From: Spongiactinospora rosea
GTDB taxonomy: Bacteria; Actinomycetota; Actinomycetes; Streptosporangiales; Streptosporangiaceae
NCBI RefSeq assembly: GCF_003315795.1
Contig: NZ_QMEY01000004.1
Coordinates: 474,247-538,246 of the forward strand
DNA length: 64,000 bases
Direction: 5' to 3'
This document shows positions 1-10,394 of the stretch, piece after piece. The number at the start of each line of letters is the position of its first letter. The stretch's first letter is position 1. Both the position numbers and the translations under genes were made by a program. Under the pieces are notes generated by a model. The model was not told the DNA's origin and ran no database searches. It saw only the letters and a list, made by a program, of their open reading frames with translations.

Positions 1-611
1 TGCATGACCATGCCGCCCCAGCCGCAGCCCACGTCCAGCAGGCGCATGCCCGGCTGGAGGTCCAGCTTCTTGGCCACCAGGTCGAACTTGGTGTACTGCG
101 CCTCCTCAAGCGAGGAGTCCTCCTCCGGGAACACGGCGCAGGTGTAGGCCATGGACGGCCCGAGCACCCACTCGTAGAACCGGTTGGAGACGTCGTAGTG
201 GTGGTGAATGGCCTCCGCGTCGCGCTTCTTGGCATGCCTGCTGCCCAGCCGGGCCAGCATGCTCGTGCGCATCTCCTGCTTCGGCGGCGGGACCCGCATC
301 AGCAGTGGCTTCATGCCGAGCGACCGGACCGCCGCGATCTTCTCGCGGGCGGGTATGTCGTTGATGGTGAGCGACCACATGCGGTCCAGCAGGGTGTACA
401 TGTCGCCCCGCAGGTCGATGTGGCCGGAGACATACGCCCTGGCCAGCCCGAGTTCGCCGGGCGCCTGAGCGAGATACGCCACCGCTATCGGCGTCTTCAC
501 CTCGATCTTGAGGTCGGCGCCGTCCGGGCCCGCTTTGCTGCCGTCGTACGCGCTGAACGCGACACCGGCGTCGGACCCGACAACTTTCTCGAAGATCTGT
601 GCTAGTGACAC
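1..611 (-). CDS. CFA-type SAM-dependent fatty-acyl methyltransferase (TmsB/BfaB-like), 3' end cut off
   Basis: About 203 N-terminal residues are visible; the gene runs off the left edge. The start is GTG at 611, preceded by GGAGG 8 nt upstream. The protein has the cyclopropane-fatty-acid synthase pattern: HHHYDVSNRFYEWVLG followed by the SAM-binding loop LLDVGCGWGG. Enzymes of this family methylate the double bond of a phospholipid-bound acyl chain using S-adenosylmethionine. The start lies 13 nt downstream of the stop of the FAD oxidoreductase gene, so the two are co-transcribed. That pairing is the arrangement of tmsA-tmsB, which make 10-methyl (tuberculostearic-type) fatty acids, so 10-methylenation is more likely than cyclopropanation. 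The substrate assignment is inferred from context. Confidence 0.85.
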   Translation of the reverse strand, partial: MSLAQIFEKVVGSDAGVAFSAYDGSKAGPDGADLKIEVKTPIAVAYLAQAPGELGLARAYVSGHIDLRGDMYTLLDRMWSLTINDIPAREKIAAVRSLGMKPLLMRVPPPKQEMRTSMLARLGSRHAKKRDAEAIHHHYDVSNRFYEWVLGPSMAYTCAVFPEEDSSLEEAQYTKFDLVAKKLDLQPGMRLLDVGCGWGGMVM

Positions 612-624
612 AGAAGCAACCTCC

Positions 625-2016
625 TTAACGCCCCCGTACACATTTGTCGTAGAGGTCGAGCAACCGGCCACCCGGATCGTATGCCCGCTTGACCGGCCAG
701 TAGGCGTCTCCGTTGTAGAGCCGCCAGAACTCGTCCCGGGGGTAGAACGACGTCGAGTACAGGGACTTGTGGCCGTCGAGGTCGTGTACGGCGTTCTCGA
801 TGAGCCGGTTGTGATAACCGTCGAACTGCCCTCTGGGCAGTGGCACGGTGCCCCAGAACCCGAAATTCAGATAGAGCCGCCCCTGCTCCAGCGGGTAGAG
901 CGGCCAGTCGCCGGACGCCTTGAGCGGGCACATCCACACCGGCGTCATGCCGACCTTCTTGTGGAAGAAGTCCAGGAACTCCGCGCCCCGCTCGATGGGC
1001 ACCTCGATGTCCTGGATGACCGACTCCTGCGGAGGGTTGCCGCGCCAGCGGTCGTAGCGGGCCAGCAGGCCGTACTTGCGGTCCATCCCGACCAGCCTGC
1101 GGTAGACGTCGGAGCGCATCCACCGGCGCGGCATCAGCGAGCGCACCAGCGGGCGCTGCACGCCGAAGGCGCGCGAGCACCAGAACCAGTCGGTGTCCCA
1201 GCGCCACAGGTAGTCGCGCACGGTGAGCCAGTCGCGCGTGCGGGTCTGGATCGACCGGTAGTAGATGCGCATCCCGGTGTAGTCCGAGACGTACGGCGCG
1301 CGGTCGGCGAAGCGGCCGAGCGTGATGTACAGCTCCCCCGGCCCGAAGAAGACGCCGTCCACGAAGTCGACCGGCTCCCCGTCGTGCTCGCGGCTCTCGC
1401 AGATCTCCCGCATGGCCAGCAGGCACTTCTCGGCGTCGGTGAACGGGAGGTGGGTGAGCTTGACGTACGGCGAGACCGGCTTGAGCTTGATCCGGATGCG
1501 CAGCGCGTAGCCCAGCGTGCCGTAGGAGTTGGGGAAGGCGCGGAACAGGTCGGCGTGCTCGTTGTCCTCACGGGCCACGACGATGCGCCCGTCGCCGGTG
1601 AGGATCTCCAGCTCCTCCACCGACTCGTGCGGCAGGCCGTCGCGGAAACTGGTCGACTCGATGCCGAGCCCGGTCACCGCCCCGCCGAGGGTGATCGTCT
1701 TGAGCTGCGGCACGACGTACGGCATGAGGCCGTGCGGCAGCGTGGCGTCCACGAGGTTCTCGTAGGTGGTCATGCCCTGCACCTCGGCGGTGCGGGCGAC
1801 CGGATCCACCTGGATCACCTGGTCGAGGTCGCGGGCGGACAGCTTGGCGGCCCGCGAGCCGCCCCCGGCGTCGCGGAACCTGAACAGGTTGGTCGTGGCC
1901 TTGGAGAGCCGTGGCGCGGAGTCGTCGGGGATGGCGGCGTAGGACTCCTTGATCTGCTCGACGGCCCGCCGGTGTGCCAGCATCTGTCCTGTATCGCGCA
2001 TGGAACGTCCTGGCAT
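625..2016 (-). CDS. FAD-binding oxidoreductase (TmsA/BfaA-like, DWARF1/DHCR24 type)
   Basis: The product is 463 aa with an N-terminal FAD-binding PCMH-type domain: the stretch TLGGAVTGLGIESTSFRDGL and the following EELEILTGDGRIV are the FAD pyrophosphate region. The C-terminal half resembles the DWARF1/delta-24-sterol-reductase type rather than glycolate oxidase. In the tms (bfa) system the FAD protein reduces the 10-methylene intermediate made by the methyltransferase to a 10-methyl acyl chain. Here it is the first gene and the methyltransferase follows 13 nt later. I chose ATG 2016 because GGGGGTGG lies 5 nt upstream. An upstream in-frame GTG (2061) directly follows a TATAGC box and would probably not be on the transcript. 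ATG 1983 is another option. Confidence 0.8.
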   Translation of the reverse strand: MPGRSMRDTGQMLAHRRAVEQIKESYAAIPDDSAPRLSKATTNLFRFRDAGGGSRAAKLSARDLDQVIQVDPVARTAEVQGMTTYENLVDATLPHGLMPYVVPQLKTITLGGAVTGLGIESTSFRDGLPHESVEELEILTGDGRIVVAREDNEHADLFRAFPNSYGTLGYALRIRIKLKPVSPYVKLTHLPFTDAEKCLLAMREICESREHDGEPVDFVDGVFFGPGELYITLGRFADRAPYVSDYTGMRIYYRSIQTRTRDWLTVRDYLWRWDTDWFWCSRAFGVQRPLVRSLMPRRWMRSDVYRRLVGMDRKYGLLARYDRWRGNPPQESVIQDIEVPIERGAEFLDFFHKKVGMTPVWMCPLKASGDWPLYPLEQGRLYLNFGFWGTVPLPRGQFDGYHNRLIENAVHDLDGHKSLYSTSFYPRDEFWRLYNGDAYWPVKRAYDPGGRLLDLYDKCVRGR

Positions 2017-2247
2017 GACACCACCCCCAGATTTCCAGAGACGGAGATCGTCCCCTGGCACGCTATATCCAGAAAAGTCGGCAGACCAGCCTCGACGTGT
2101 TAAGCGCCGGAAAACTCGGTATCGCCGGTCGGCTCTGGTCCTTCTGCTCTCACATGTGCGAAACGAGCGAAACTCTACCCCTGACTGATCCGATCGCCAC
2201 GCACGACCCCCCGGAGAAAACCTCTCACATCCCCCTGGTCACCCCTG

Positions 2248-3837
2248 TCACCTGGCCCGACGCGTCCCCGTCGCCCCTGTCGCGCCGCCGCCTTCGCTCG
2301 CCGCGAACGATCGGAACACCTGTTCCCTGAGCCGGTGGCGCTTGCCCCAGTCGCGCGAGATCATGGTCCACTCCAGCACGTACGCCGTGCCGTCCACCAC
2401 GACCGCGCGGCGCAGTTCCCGGTACGTCCGGCCGGGCGCGACCCACGGCGCCCTGCTCGTGTCCCCGCTCCTCCAGGTGAACTCCCACTCGGCCGCGCGG
2501 CCCTCGGGTACGGCGACACTGCCCGTGCGCAACGTCGTCACCTCCCGCGCGTAGGGGGTGAGCAGCCGCTCCGCGGCCCGCAGGATCTTCGCGGGATCAT
2601 CGCCCGCGCCCTTGACCATCTCCACACCGAGGTGCGCGTTACCGTCCCTGCGCAGCCATTCGGCGTGGCCGCCGTCCCGTGAACCCCGCCAGCCGCGCGG
2701 GAAGGCGATGGACCAGCCCGCCGGGGAGGTCCAGATCGGCAGCGGGCGGGGCGTCCGCGTGGGGTGGGGCGTCGCGCTCTGCCGCGAGACGGGCCCGGCC
2801 GAGGGCGTGGAGGCCGCGGTGGTGGCGGCGACCGGGCGCGGCGCCGTGGAGGTGGCCGCGTCGGCCGCGTTGCGCCCGCGGGGCAGCGCGTTCCAGGCGA
2901 CCACGGCGCCCGCCACCAGTACGACGCCCGCGACCGCGGCCGCCAGCGCGACCTTGCCGCGCGGCCTGGGCCCTCGCGGCGGCGGGCCGGTCACGCGGTC
3001 GCGGGCCCGCTGGGCCTCCTGGATGTCGGCGAGCATGCGGTCGGCCTGCTCCGCGGTGAGCCTGCGCGCGGGATCGCGCTCCAGCAGGCCGCGCAGCACC
3101 GCGTGGAAGATCTTGGGGATGCGGCCGTAGACGGGCTCCTCGGTGAGGATGGCGTTCAGCGTCTCCATGGTGTCGGCGCGCTCGAAGGGCGAGCGGCCCA
3201 TCAGCCCGGCGTACAGGGTGGCGCCGAACGACCACAGGTCCGAGGCGGCCCCGCCGATCCCGCCACTGGCCCGCTCGGGGGCCAGGAAGCTCGGCGAGCC
3301 CGCCACCATGCCGGTCTGGGTGAGCGAGCTGTCGCCCTCCGCGGTGGCCACGCCGAAGTCGGTGAGCACCGCCCGGCCGTCCTCGGTGACCAGGATGTTG
3401 CTCGGCTTCACGTCGCGGTGCAGCACCCCGGCCCCGTGAGCCGCGCTGAGCGCGGACAGGATCTGCCTGCCGATGTCGGACAGCAGGCGCACCGGGACCG
3501 GCCCGGTGAGGCGCACGATCTCGTCGAGGGGCTGCGCGTCGACCAGCTCCATGATGATCCACGGCCGGCCGTCCTCCTCGACCACGTCATAGATCTGGAC
3601 GATGCCGGGGTGGTTGAGCCGGGCCGCGGTGCGCGCCTCGCGGGTCGTACGCAGCAGGTGACGCTCGCGCTCGACCGGGGGGAGCCCCGGGGACAGCACG
3701 ACCTCCTTGACCGCGATCGGCCGATTCAGGAGCGTGTCGTGGCCATGCCAGACCACGCCCATACCGCCCTGACCCAATGCGCTGGACAGCCGGTAACGTC
3801 GGGCGATCAACCGTTCGCCGTCGTCCGGTGACGCCAT
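2248..3837 (-). CDS. membrane Ser/Thr protein kinase (PknB family)
   Basis: The product is 529 aa. The kinase domain spans roughly residues 15-270, with glycine loop GQGGMGVV, catalytic Lys44, HRDVKPSN (Asp142) and DFG (Asp160). A basic-proline linker leads to one transmembrane helix (about 295-317). The C-terminal ~210 residues are extracytoplasmic: a Thr/Ala/Pro-rich linker, then a compact domain rich in Trp, with no recognisable PASTA repeats. It probably phosphorylates cytoplasmic partners in response to an external cue. The stop lies 231 nt before the start of the FAD oxidoreductase gene on the same strand, and the gene is divergent from the racemase gene. The substrate and signal are unknown. 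Confidence 0.9.
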   Translation of the reverse strand: MASPDDGERLIARRYRLSSALGQGGMGVVWHGHDTLLNRPIAVKEVVLSPGLPPVERERHLLRTTREARTAARLNHPGIVQIYDVVEEDGRPWIIMELVDAQPLDEIVRLTGPVPVRLLSDIGRQILSALSAAHGAGVLHRDVKPSNILVTEDGRAVLTDFGVATAEGDSSLTQTGMVAGSPSFLAPERASGGIGGAASDLWSFGATLYAGLMGRSPFERADTMETLNAILTEEPVYGRIPKIFHAVLRGLLERDPARRLTAEQADRMLADIQEAQRARDRVTGPPPRGPRPRGKVALAAAVAGVVLVAGAVVAWNALPRGRNAADAATSTAPRPVAATTAASTPSAGPVSRQSATPHPTRTPRPLPIWTSPAGWSIAFPRGWRGSRDGGHAEWLRRDGNAHLGVEMVKGAGDDPAKILRAAERLLTPYAREVTTLRTGSVAVPEGRAAEWEFTWRSGDTSRAPWVAPGRTYRELRRAVVVDGTAYVLEWTMISRDWGKRHRLREQVFRSFAASEGGGATGATGTRRAR

Positions 3838-3968
3838 GTCAGATTCCGCCCTTTGATCCCATTTTGGTCGTCGAAAAGTTTCCCATATTCAGTCGTACTC
3901 GCGTGGGCAAGCGCGTGTGTTGCGCACCACGACCGAATCTTGTTCCACTTGACCCCCAAGGAGGAACG

Positions 3969-5102
3969 ATGACCCAAACCAATGGATCGGCCCCGCTGTC
4001 CGGTGTCAGAGTGCTGGAACTGGCGGGCCTCGCGCCCGGGCCCTTCGCCGGGATGATGCTGGCCGACCACGGCGCCGAGGTGCTGCGCGTCGACCGGGCC
4101 GATGCCGTACGACGGGCGGGCGACCGCCCCCGTCCCGACGTGATGGACCGCGGCAAGCGGACCATCGGCCTGGACCTGAAGTCTCCCGAAGGGGTCGCCG
4201 CCTTCCGCGAACTGGCCCGGCACGCCGACGTCGTCATCGAGGTGTTCCGTCCGGGCGTGGCCGAACGGCTCGGGATCGGCCCGGACGACCTGCGCGCGGT
4301 CAACGAGCGGCTGATCTACGGCCGGATGACCGGCTGGGGCCAGGAGGGCCCGCTCGCGCCCACCGCGGGGCACGACATCGGCTACGTCGCCGCCTCCGGG
4401 GTGCTCTCCCTGCTCGGGCGGGCCGGGGAGCGGCCGACGCCGCCGATCAACCTGCTCGGCGACTTCGCGGGCGGCGGCCTGATGCTCGCGTACGGCGTGC
4501 TGCTCGCGCTGTTCGAGCGGGAGCGCACCGGCCGTGGCAAGGTCATCGACGCGGCCATGGTGGACGGGGCCGCCCTGCTGGCCGCGATGTTCTTCCACCA
4601 GATCCACGCCGGGACGTGGGGGCCGCGCGGCACGAACCTGCTCGACACGGGCGCGCCGATGTACGACACCTACGAGACGGCCGACGGGCAGTACGTCGCG
4701 GTGGGGGCCCTGGAGCCGCGGTTCTGGGACGAGCTGGTGGCCGGGCTGGGCCTGACCGGACTCCCCGACCGGGACGACCCGGCGAACTGGCCCGCGCTGC
4801 GCGAACGGCTGACCGAGGCGTTCCGGGGAAGGACGCGGGCGGAGTGGGCGGAGGTCTTCGCGGGCACGGACGCGTGCGTCTTCCCGGTGCTGTCGGTCGC
4901 CGAGGCCGCCGAGCACCCGCACAACAGGGCGCGCGGCACGTTCGGCCGGGTCAACGGCGTACTCCAGCCCGCCCCCGCCCCCCGCCTGCTGGACGCGCCC
5001 CCGGCGGACCTCTCCCCCGCCACCAGGCTCGCCGACCTGGCCTCCTGGGGGTTGCCCGCCGCCACCGAGGCGGACCTCCGGGAGAAGGGCGTCCTGGCCT
5101 GA
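3969..5102 (+). CDS. alpha-methylacyl-CoA racemase (CaiB/BaiF class III CoA-transferase family)
   Basis: The product is 377 aa, starting at ATG 3969 behind AAGGAGGA (3958-3965). The N-terminus LSGVRVLELAGLAPGPFAGM is the family III CoA-binding fold. Within that family the pattern is that of alpha-methylacyl-CoA racemase (AMACR/Mcr): GHDIGYVAASG with His135 and NLLGDFAGGG with Asp165, the positions of the catalytic pair in mycobacterial Mcr. The enzyme epimerises the C2 methyl stereocentre of branched acyl-CoAs so that beta-oxidation can proceed. Its location beside a methyl-branched fatty-acid synthesis locus fits turnover of such lipids, which is an inference from context. A CoA-transferase role with another substrate cannot be excluded. 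Confidence 0.85.
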   Translation: MTQTNGSAPLSGVRVLELAGLAPGPFAGMMLADHGAEVLRVDRADAVRRAGDRPRPDVMDRGKRTIGLDLKSPEGVAAFRELARHADVVIEVFRPGVAERLGIGPDDLRAVNERLIYGRMTGWGQEGPLAPTAGHDIGYVAASGVLSLLGRAGERPTPPINLLGDFAGGGLMLAYGVLLALFERERTGRGKVIDAAMVDGAALLAAMFFHQIHAGTWGPRGTNLLDTGAPMYDTYETADGQYVAVGALEPRFWDELVAGLGLTGLPDRDDPANWPALRERLTEAFRGRTRAEWAEVFAGTDACVFPVLSVAEAAEHPHNRARGTFGRVNGVLQPAPAPRLLDAPPADLSPATRLADLASWGLPAATEADLREKGVLA

Positions 5103-5113
5103 CATAGCAGACC

Positions 5114-5142
5114 TTGTCAAGGATGTAGTAGGTGTACTACAT
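5114..5142 (+). promoter_or_regulatory. promoter with overlapping operator for the XRE operon
   Basis: A perfect 8-bp inverted repeat, ATGTAGTA (5123-5130) and TACTACAT (5135-5142) with a 4-nt spacer, lies between a TTGTCA -35 candidate (5114-5119) and the start of the XRE gene. A -10-like TACATT overlaps the right arm. Binding there would block the promoter, which suggests autoregulation by the HTH protein encoded immediately downstream. Confidence 0.6.
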
Positions 5143-5180
5143 TCCTTAGCATCAGTGCTGCATCTATGGAGGGCTGCGCG

Positions 5181-5417
5181 GTGTCGCAGGAGAACATCCA
5201 CAACCGGATCGCGGTGCTGCGGGCCGAGCGCGGCGTCTCCAGGAAGGACCTGGCGGGCGCGCTCGGGGTGCACTACCAGACCATCGGCTACCTGGAGCGC
5301 GGCGAGTACAGCCCCAGCCTGCACCTCGCGCTGCGGATAGCCGAGTTCTTCGAGGTACCGGTCGAGGTGGCGTTCTCGCTCCGGCCGTTCCCCCGACTGG
5401 GTGAGGAAGGGAGATGA
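5181..5417 (+). CDS. small XRE-family HTH regulator
   Basis: The product is 78 aa and almost entirely a Cro/C1-type helix-turn-helix: NRIAVLRAERGVSRKDLAGA, then LGVHYQTIGYLERGEYSPSL and a short helical tail. Start GTG 5181 is chosen because GGAGGG lies 7 nt upstream; ATG 5166 would give five extra residues. The stop overlaps the next start as ATGA, so translation is coupled to the membrane protein gene. Small XRE proteins paired with DUF2178-like membrane proteins are common in Gram-positive bacteria. The palindrome upstream is its likely operator. Confidence 0.85.
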   Translation: MSQENIHNRIAVLRAERGVSRKDLAGALGVHYQTIGYLERGEYSPSLHLALRIAEFFEVPVEVAFSLRPFPRLGEEGR

Positions 5418-5944
5418 CGTTGAGGCTTCAGGAGTGGTGGCGGCACCGTCAGGCCGAGGCGATGCAGCAGGACGTCGCCCCGGCGTGGTACGCCACCAGA
5501 GCGCGCAGGCACGCACTCGTCGGCGCGCACGGCGTCGCGCTCGCCCTGCTGTGGGCGGCCGCGGTGCTCTGGCTGTTCTCCCTGGAGGGCCACGGCCGGT
5601 GGGGCACGATGCTCATCGTGGCCGGGCTGGTGATCGCCGTCCCCACGATCTCCCTGCTCAACCTGGCCACCCGGGGCACCACCGCGCTGGCCGAGGAGAG
5701 CCTGGACGAACGCCAGCTCGCCGACCGGATGCGGGCGATGGCCACGGCCCACCGCGGCACCATGATCATGCTGGCGCTCGTCGCCGCCGGGGCCCTGGCC
5801 ACCGGCCTGGCCGCGGGGCACGACCTGTCTCTGCCGGTCACAGGCGTCCTTCAGCTCACCATCACCATCGGCCTGACGCACATGATGCTGCCGCTGCTGG
5901 TGTCGGCGTGGCGGCTGCCCGACCCGCCCGCCGAGGACGCCTGA
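5414..5944 (+). CDS. four-helix integral membrane protein partnered with XRE regulator
   Basis: The product is 176 aa. There are two hydrophobic helices at about residues 36-57 and 63-82, a charged middle segment (EESLDERQLADRMRAMATAH), and two more helices at about 116-133 and 141-163. The pattern resembles the DUF2178/YgaC-like membrane proteins that are routinely co-transcribed with a small XRE regulator. The start overlaps the XRE stop (ATGA). The biochemical role is unknown. The conserved polar loop between helices 2 and 3 would face the cytoplasm if both ends do. Confidence 0.75.
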   Translation: MTLRLQEWWRHRQAEAMQQDVAPAWYATRARRHALVGAHGVALALLWAAAVLWLFSLEGHGRWGTMLIVAGLVIAVPTISLLNLATRGTTALAEESLDERQLADRMRAMATAHRGTMIMLALVAAGALATGLAAGHDLSLPVTGVLQLTITIGLTHMMLPLLVSAWRLPDPPAEDA

Positions 5945-5965
5945 GGCCCCTGACCACGAGGGGCC
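5945..5965. terminator. bidirectional hairpin between convergent genes
   Basis: GGCCCCT (5945-5951) pairs with AGGGGCC (5959-5965) around a 7-nt loop, right after the stop of the membrane protein gene and before the stop of the convergent GyrI-like gene. There is no T tract. Confidence 0.45.
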
Positions 5966-5969
5966 GGCC

Positions 5970-6440
5970 TCACCCCTGCCTGGGCGGCAGGATCGCGATG
6001 TAGAGGTCGGCCCCCTCGGGGTGGTGGACCTCCAGATCGGTGGTGAACGCGCGGGGCGGGGTCGCGCCCGACTCTGTGTGCTTCCACACCCGCTGCCAGC
6101 ACTCCACCAGCGCCCCCGGCATCTGCCCGCGGGCCTCCAGCTTCAGCGAGGCGGCCTTGGGCACCCGCACCGCGACCATCCCCTCGGGCAGGGCGGCCGC
6201 GCTGCGCACGGCAACTCCGACCACCTGGGTGTAGGGGCCGTTGTGGTCGCTTTGGTAGTCGGTGAGGACGGCGTACAGATTCTCGTCGACCTTCCCCGGT
6301 ACATGCGCGAACGCCCCAGGAGCCCCGGCCCGGGCCCATAGGGCGGGAAGCCGCGCCCGGGTCGGGTCCATCTCGTCGGCATTGGCCGTTCGTACGGCGA
6401 AGCCGACGACCAGGACCTCTGGCCGGTCAACGATGTTCAC
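5970..6440 (-). CDS. GyrI-like / AraC effector-binding domain protein
   Basis: The product is 156 aa from GTG 6440, preceded by GGGAGG 6 nt upstream. The order of elements matches the stand-alone effector-binding fold of the GyrI/BmrR C-domain type: RPEVLVVGFAVRT, then ALWARAG, YAVLTDYQSDHNGPYTQVVG, VPKAASLKLEARG and a terminal LEVHHPEGADLYIAILP strand. No DNA-binding domain is present. Such proteins bind small hydrophobic molecules. Some act as hydrolases or protein partners, so the exact role is open. Confidence 0.75.
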   Translation of the reverse strand: MNIVDRPEVLVVGFAVRTANADEMDPTRARLPALWARAGAPGAFAHVPGKVDENLYAVLTDYQSDHNGPYTQVVGVAVRSAAALPEGMVAVRVPKAASLKLEARGQMPGALVECWQRVWKHTESGATPPRAFTTDLEVHHPEGADLYIAILPPRQG

Positions 6441-6529
6441 TGCGCCTCCCTCTAACGCCGTGCCATCCACATTGGATCGCGCCGTCAATGTAGCCCCTCC
6501 AGGCGCAAATGGATCCTAAGCGGTGATGA

Positions 6530-8050
<1,521 letters not shown>

Positions 8051-8119
8051 GAATATCCGGCGGGTGCGGGGTAGGGCGACCCGGGTGGGCACGTCGGCTT
8101 CCTGAAAGGCAGACCTACC

Positions 8120-8830
8120 ATGACCGCACCATCCGTCGGCCGGGACACCGTCGCCGTCGACCGGAGGCTCCTGGTCAGTTATGAGCACTACACGTCCGCG
8201 CAAAGAACCGTGGACGGCCTCTCGGACGCGGGCTTCCCCGTGGAGCACGTGTCCATCGTCGGTTCGGACCTGCGGCTGGAGGAGATCGTCACCGGCCGGG
8301 TCACCAACGCCAAGGCCGCGCTCGCCGGGGCGGGCAGCGGCGTGCTCTTCGGCGCGATCGTCGGGCTGTTCCTCGGTCTGTTCACCAGCACGACCGGCTC
8401 CTTCATCGCGCTGGTTTTGTGGGCGGCGCTGTGGGGCGCGATCCTGGGGGCGGCCTTCGGCTTCGTCAACCACGCCTTCCAGCGCGGCAAGCGCGACTTC
8501 GCCTCGCGCAACGCGATCGTCGCGGGCCGCTACGACGTGATGGTGGACGCCGCGCACCTCGAACGCGCCCGCGCCATGATGCCGCCGGCCTCCGTCGGCC
8601 ACCCCGGTGGGCCGGACCACACCGGCCAGGGCGACACCGTCGCCATGGAGACCCCGCCCACCGCGGGGACGTTCGGCCCGGCCGGGACCGGCGGCCAGGA
8701 GGGCGGCCCGGTGCCTCCGCCGCGCACCGAGGGGCCGCAGAGCGCCGACCGGCCGCAGTTCCGCCACCCGGACGACGAGGGCACCACGGAGATCGGACAG
8801 GAACAGCAGCCGCAGCGGCGTCACTGGTAA
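8120..8830 (+). CDS. general-stress-protein-17M-like domain protein with glycine-zipper membrane segment
   Basis: The product is 236 aa. Residues 14-60 (RLLVSYEHYTSAQRTVDGLS) match the general stress protein 17M-like domain. Next come two Gly/Ala-rich hydrophobic segments (about 72-90 and 95-115), then FQRGKRDFASRNAIVAGRYD, which forms the second half of the ferredoxin-like fold. The last 80 residues are Pro/Gly/Gln-rich and probably disordered. The start is ATG 8120. Homologues are general-stress or osmotic-stress proteins; no enzymatic role is known. It precedes the ligase gene by 22 nt, so the two may share a transcript. Confidence 0.75.
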   Translation: MTAPSVGRDTVAVDRRLLVSYEHYTSAQRTVDGLSDAGFPVEHVSIVGSDLRLEEIVTGRVTNAKAALAGAGSGVLFGAIVGLFLGLFTSTTGSFIALVLWAALWGAILGAAFGFVNHAFQRGKRDFASRNAIVAGRYDVMVDAAHLERARAMMPPASVGHPGGPDHTGQGDTVAMETPPTAGTFGPAGTGGQEGGPVPPPRTEGPQSADRPQFRHPDDEGTTEIGQEQQPQRRHW

Positions 8831-8852
8831 CCGGTAGGGCACCATTGACGGT

Positions 8853-10379
8853 GTGTTGCTGATCGATGTGGCGCGGGTGTCCGAAGAGGTGAGCCGGACC
8901 TCCTCGCGGCTGGGCAAGATCGGCCATCTGGCCGAACTGCTCGGCCGGGTGCGGAGCGACGAGGCCGAGATCGCCATCGCCTATCTGTACGGCGAGCTGC
9001 CACAACGCCAGATCGGCGTGGGCTGGCGCACCCTCCAGGACCTCCCCGCGCCGCGTCAGGTCGCCACCATGACCCTCACCCGCGTCAACGGCCTGTTCGA
9101 CGAGATCAAGCGGCAGGGCGGGGCCGGGTCGCAGGCGGCGCGCAAGGCGCTGGTGGGCGAGCTGTTCGGCGGGCTGACCCAGCAGGAGCAGGCGTTCCTG
9201 GTCCGGCTGCTGAGCGGCGAACTGCGTCAGGGCGCGCTGGAGGGCGCCATGATCGAGGCGGTCGCCAAGGCGTCGGGCGCGCCGTCCGCGGAGGTGCGCA
9301 GGGCGCTCACGCTGCGCGGCTGGCTGCCCGCCGTCGGCGCGGCCGCGCTCGCGGGCGGGGTGGAGGCGCTGCGCGGCTTCCACGTGGAGGTGGGCCGCCC
9401 GGTGGCGCCAATGCTGGCGCAGAGCGCGCCCAGCATGGCGGCGGCGCTGGCCAAGGTGGGCGAGCCCGCGGCGCTGGAATGGAAGATCGACGGCATTCGC
9501 GTCCAGGCGCATCGCGCGGGCGAGACCGTGGCGGCGTTCACGCGCACGCTCGACGACATCACCGCGCAGGTTCCCGAGCTGGTGGAGGCGGTGCGGGCGC
9601 TGCCGTACGACGACCTGATCCTGGACGGCGAGGTGATCGCGCTGCGCCCGGACGGGCGGCCGGAGCCGTTCCAGGTCACGGCGTCGCGGGTGGCCAGCCG
9701 GGTCGACGTGGCCAAGATGCGCGCCAAGACGCCGCTCAGCGTGTTCTTCTTCGACGCGCTGCGCGTGGCCGGGCGCGACCTGCTCGACCTCACCGACACC
9801 GAACGGCACGACGCGCTGCGCGCCGCCGTACCGGAGAATTTGCTCATCCCGCGTCTAACGACCGGGGACGTCCCTGAGGCGGAGGCGTTCTTCGCCGAGG
9901 TGGTGCGCCGCGGGCACGAGGGCGTGGTCGTCAAGTCGCCGACGACGCCGTACGCGGCGGGCCGGCGCGGCGCCGGATGGATCAAGGTCAAGCCGCGGCA
10001 CACGCTCGACCTGGTGGTGCTGGCCGTGGAGTGGGGGCACGGGCGGCGCGAGGGCAAGCTGTCCAACCTGCACCTCGGCGCGCGCGACCCGGAGAGCGGC
10101 GGGTTCGTCATGCTCGGCAAGACCTTCAAGGGGCTGACCGACCAGTTGCTGGCCTGGCAGACCGAGCGGTTCCTCGCGCTGGCCGACGGGCCCACGGACG
10201 GCTGGACGGTGAGGGTCCGGCCCGAGCAGGTCGTCGAGATCGCCTTCGACGCGGTGCAGACCTCCTCGCGCTACCCGGGCGGGATGGCGCTGCGGTTCGC
10301 GCGGGTGCTGCGGTACCGGGAGGACAAGCGGGCGGAGGAGGCCGACACGGTGGAGACCGTGCGCTCGCTGATGTTCTAG
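8853..10379 (+). CDS. lig: ATP-dependent DNA ligase (LigB type)
   Basis: The product is 508 aa, the normal length for actinobacterial LigB. An N-terminal alpha-helical DNA-binding domain covers residues 1-170. The adenylation domain carries the nucleotidyl-lysine motif EWKIDGIR with Lys211, then [19 protein letters not shown] and [10 protein letters not shown]-terminal OB domain begins near [15 protein letters not shown] (motif V). It seals nicks using ATP and is an accessory ligase beside the NAD-dependent LigA. The start is GTG 8853; a TTG one codon later is possible. The distance to the preceding stress gene is 22 nt. Confidence 0.92.
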   Translation: MLLIDVARVSEEVSRTSSRLGKIGHLAELLGRVRSDEAEIAIAYLYGELPQRQIGVGWRTLQDLPAPRQVATMTLTRVNGLFDEIKRQGGAGSQAARKALVGELFGGLTQQEQAFLVRLLSGELRQGALEGAMIEAVAKASGAPSAEVRRALTLRGWLPAVGAAALAGGVEALRGFHVEVGRPVAPMLAQSAPSMAAALAKVGEPAALEWKIDGIRVQAHRAGETVAAFTRTLDDITAQVPELVEAVRALPYDDLILDGEVIALRPDGRPEPFQVTASRVASRVDVAKMRAKTPLSVFFFDALRVAGRDLLDLTDTERHDALRAAVPENLLIPRLTTGDVPEAEAFFAEVVRRGHEGVVVKSPTTPYAAGRRGAGWIKVKPRHTLDLVVLAVEWGHGRREGKLSNLHLGARDPESGGFVMLGKTFKGLTDQLLAWQTERFLALADGPTDGWTVRVRPEQVVEIAFDAVQTSSRYPGGMALRFARVLRYREDKRAEEADTVETVRSLMF

Positions 10380-10394
10380 CCGCCCCTGGCGGAT

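Noticed and set aside
508..2103. Long plus-strand open frame of 531 codons opposite the FAD oxidoreductase gene
   Set aside because: The peptide is Arg/Val/His/Pro-rich without domain motifs, and the minus strand encodes a recognisable FAD enzyme with a ribosome site. It is a high-GC antisense shadow.
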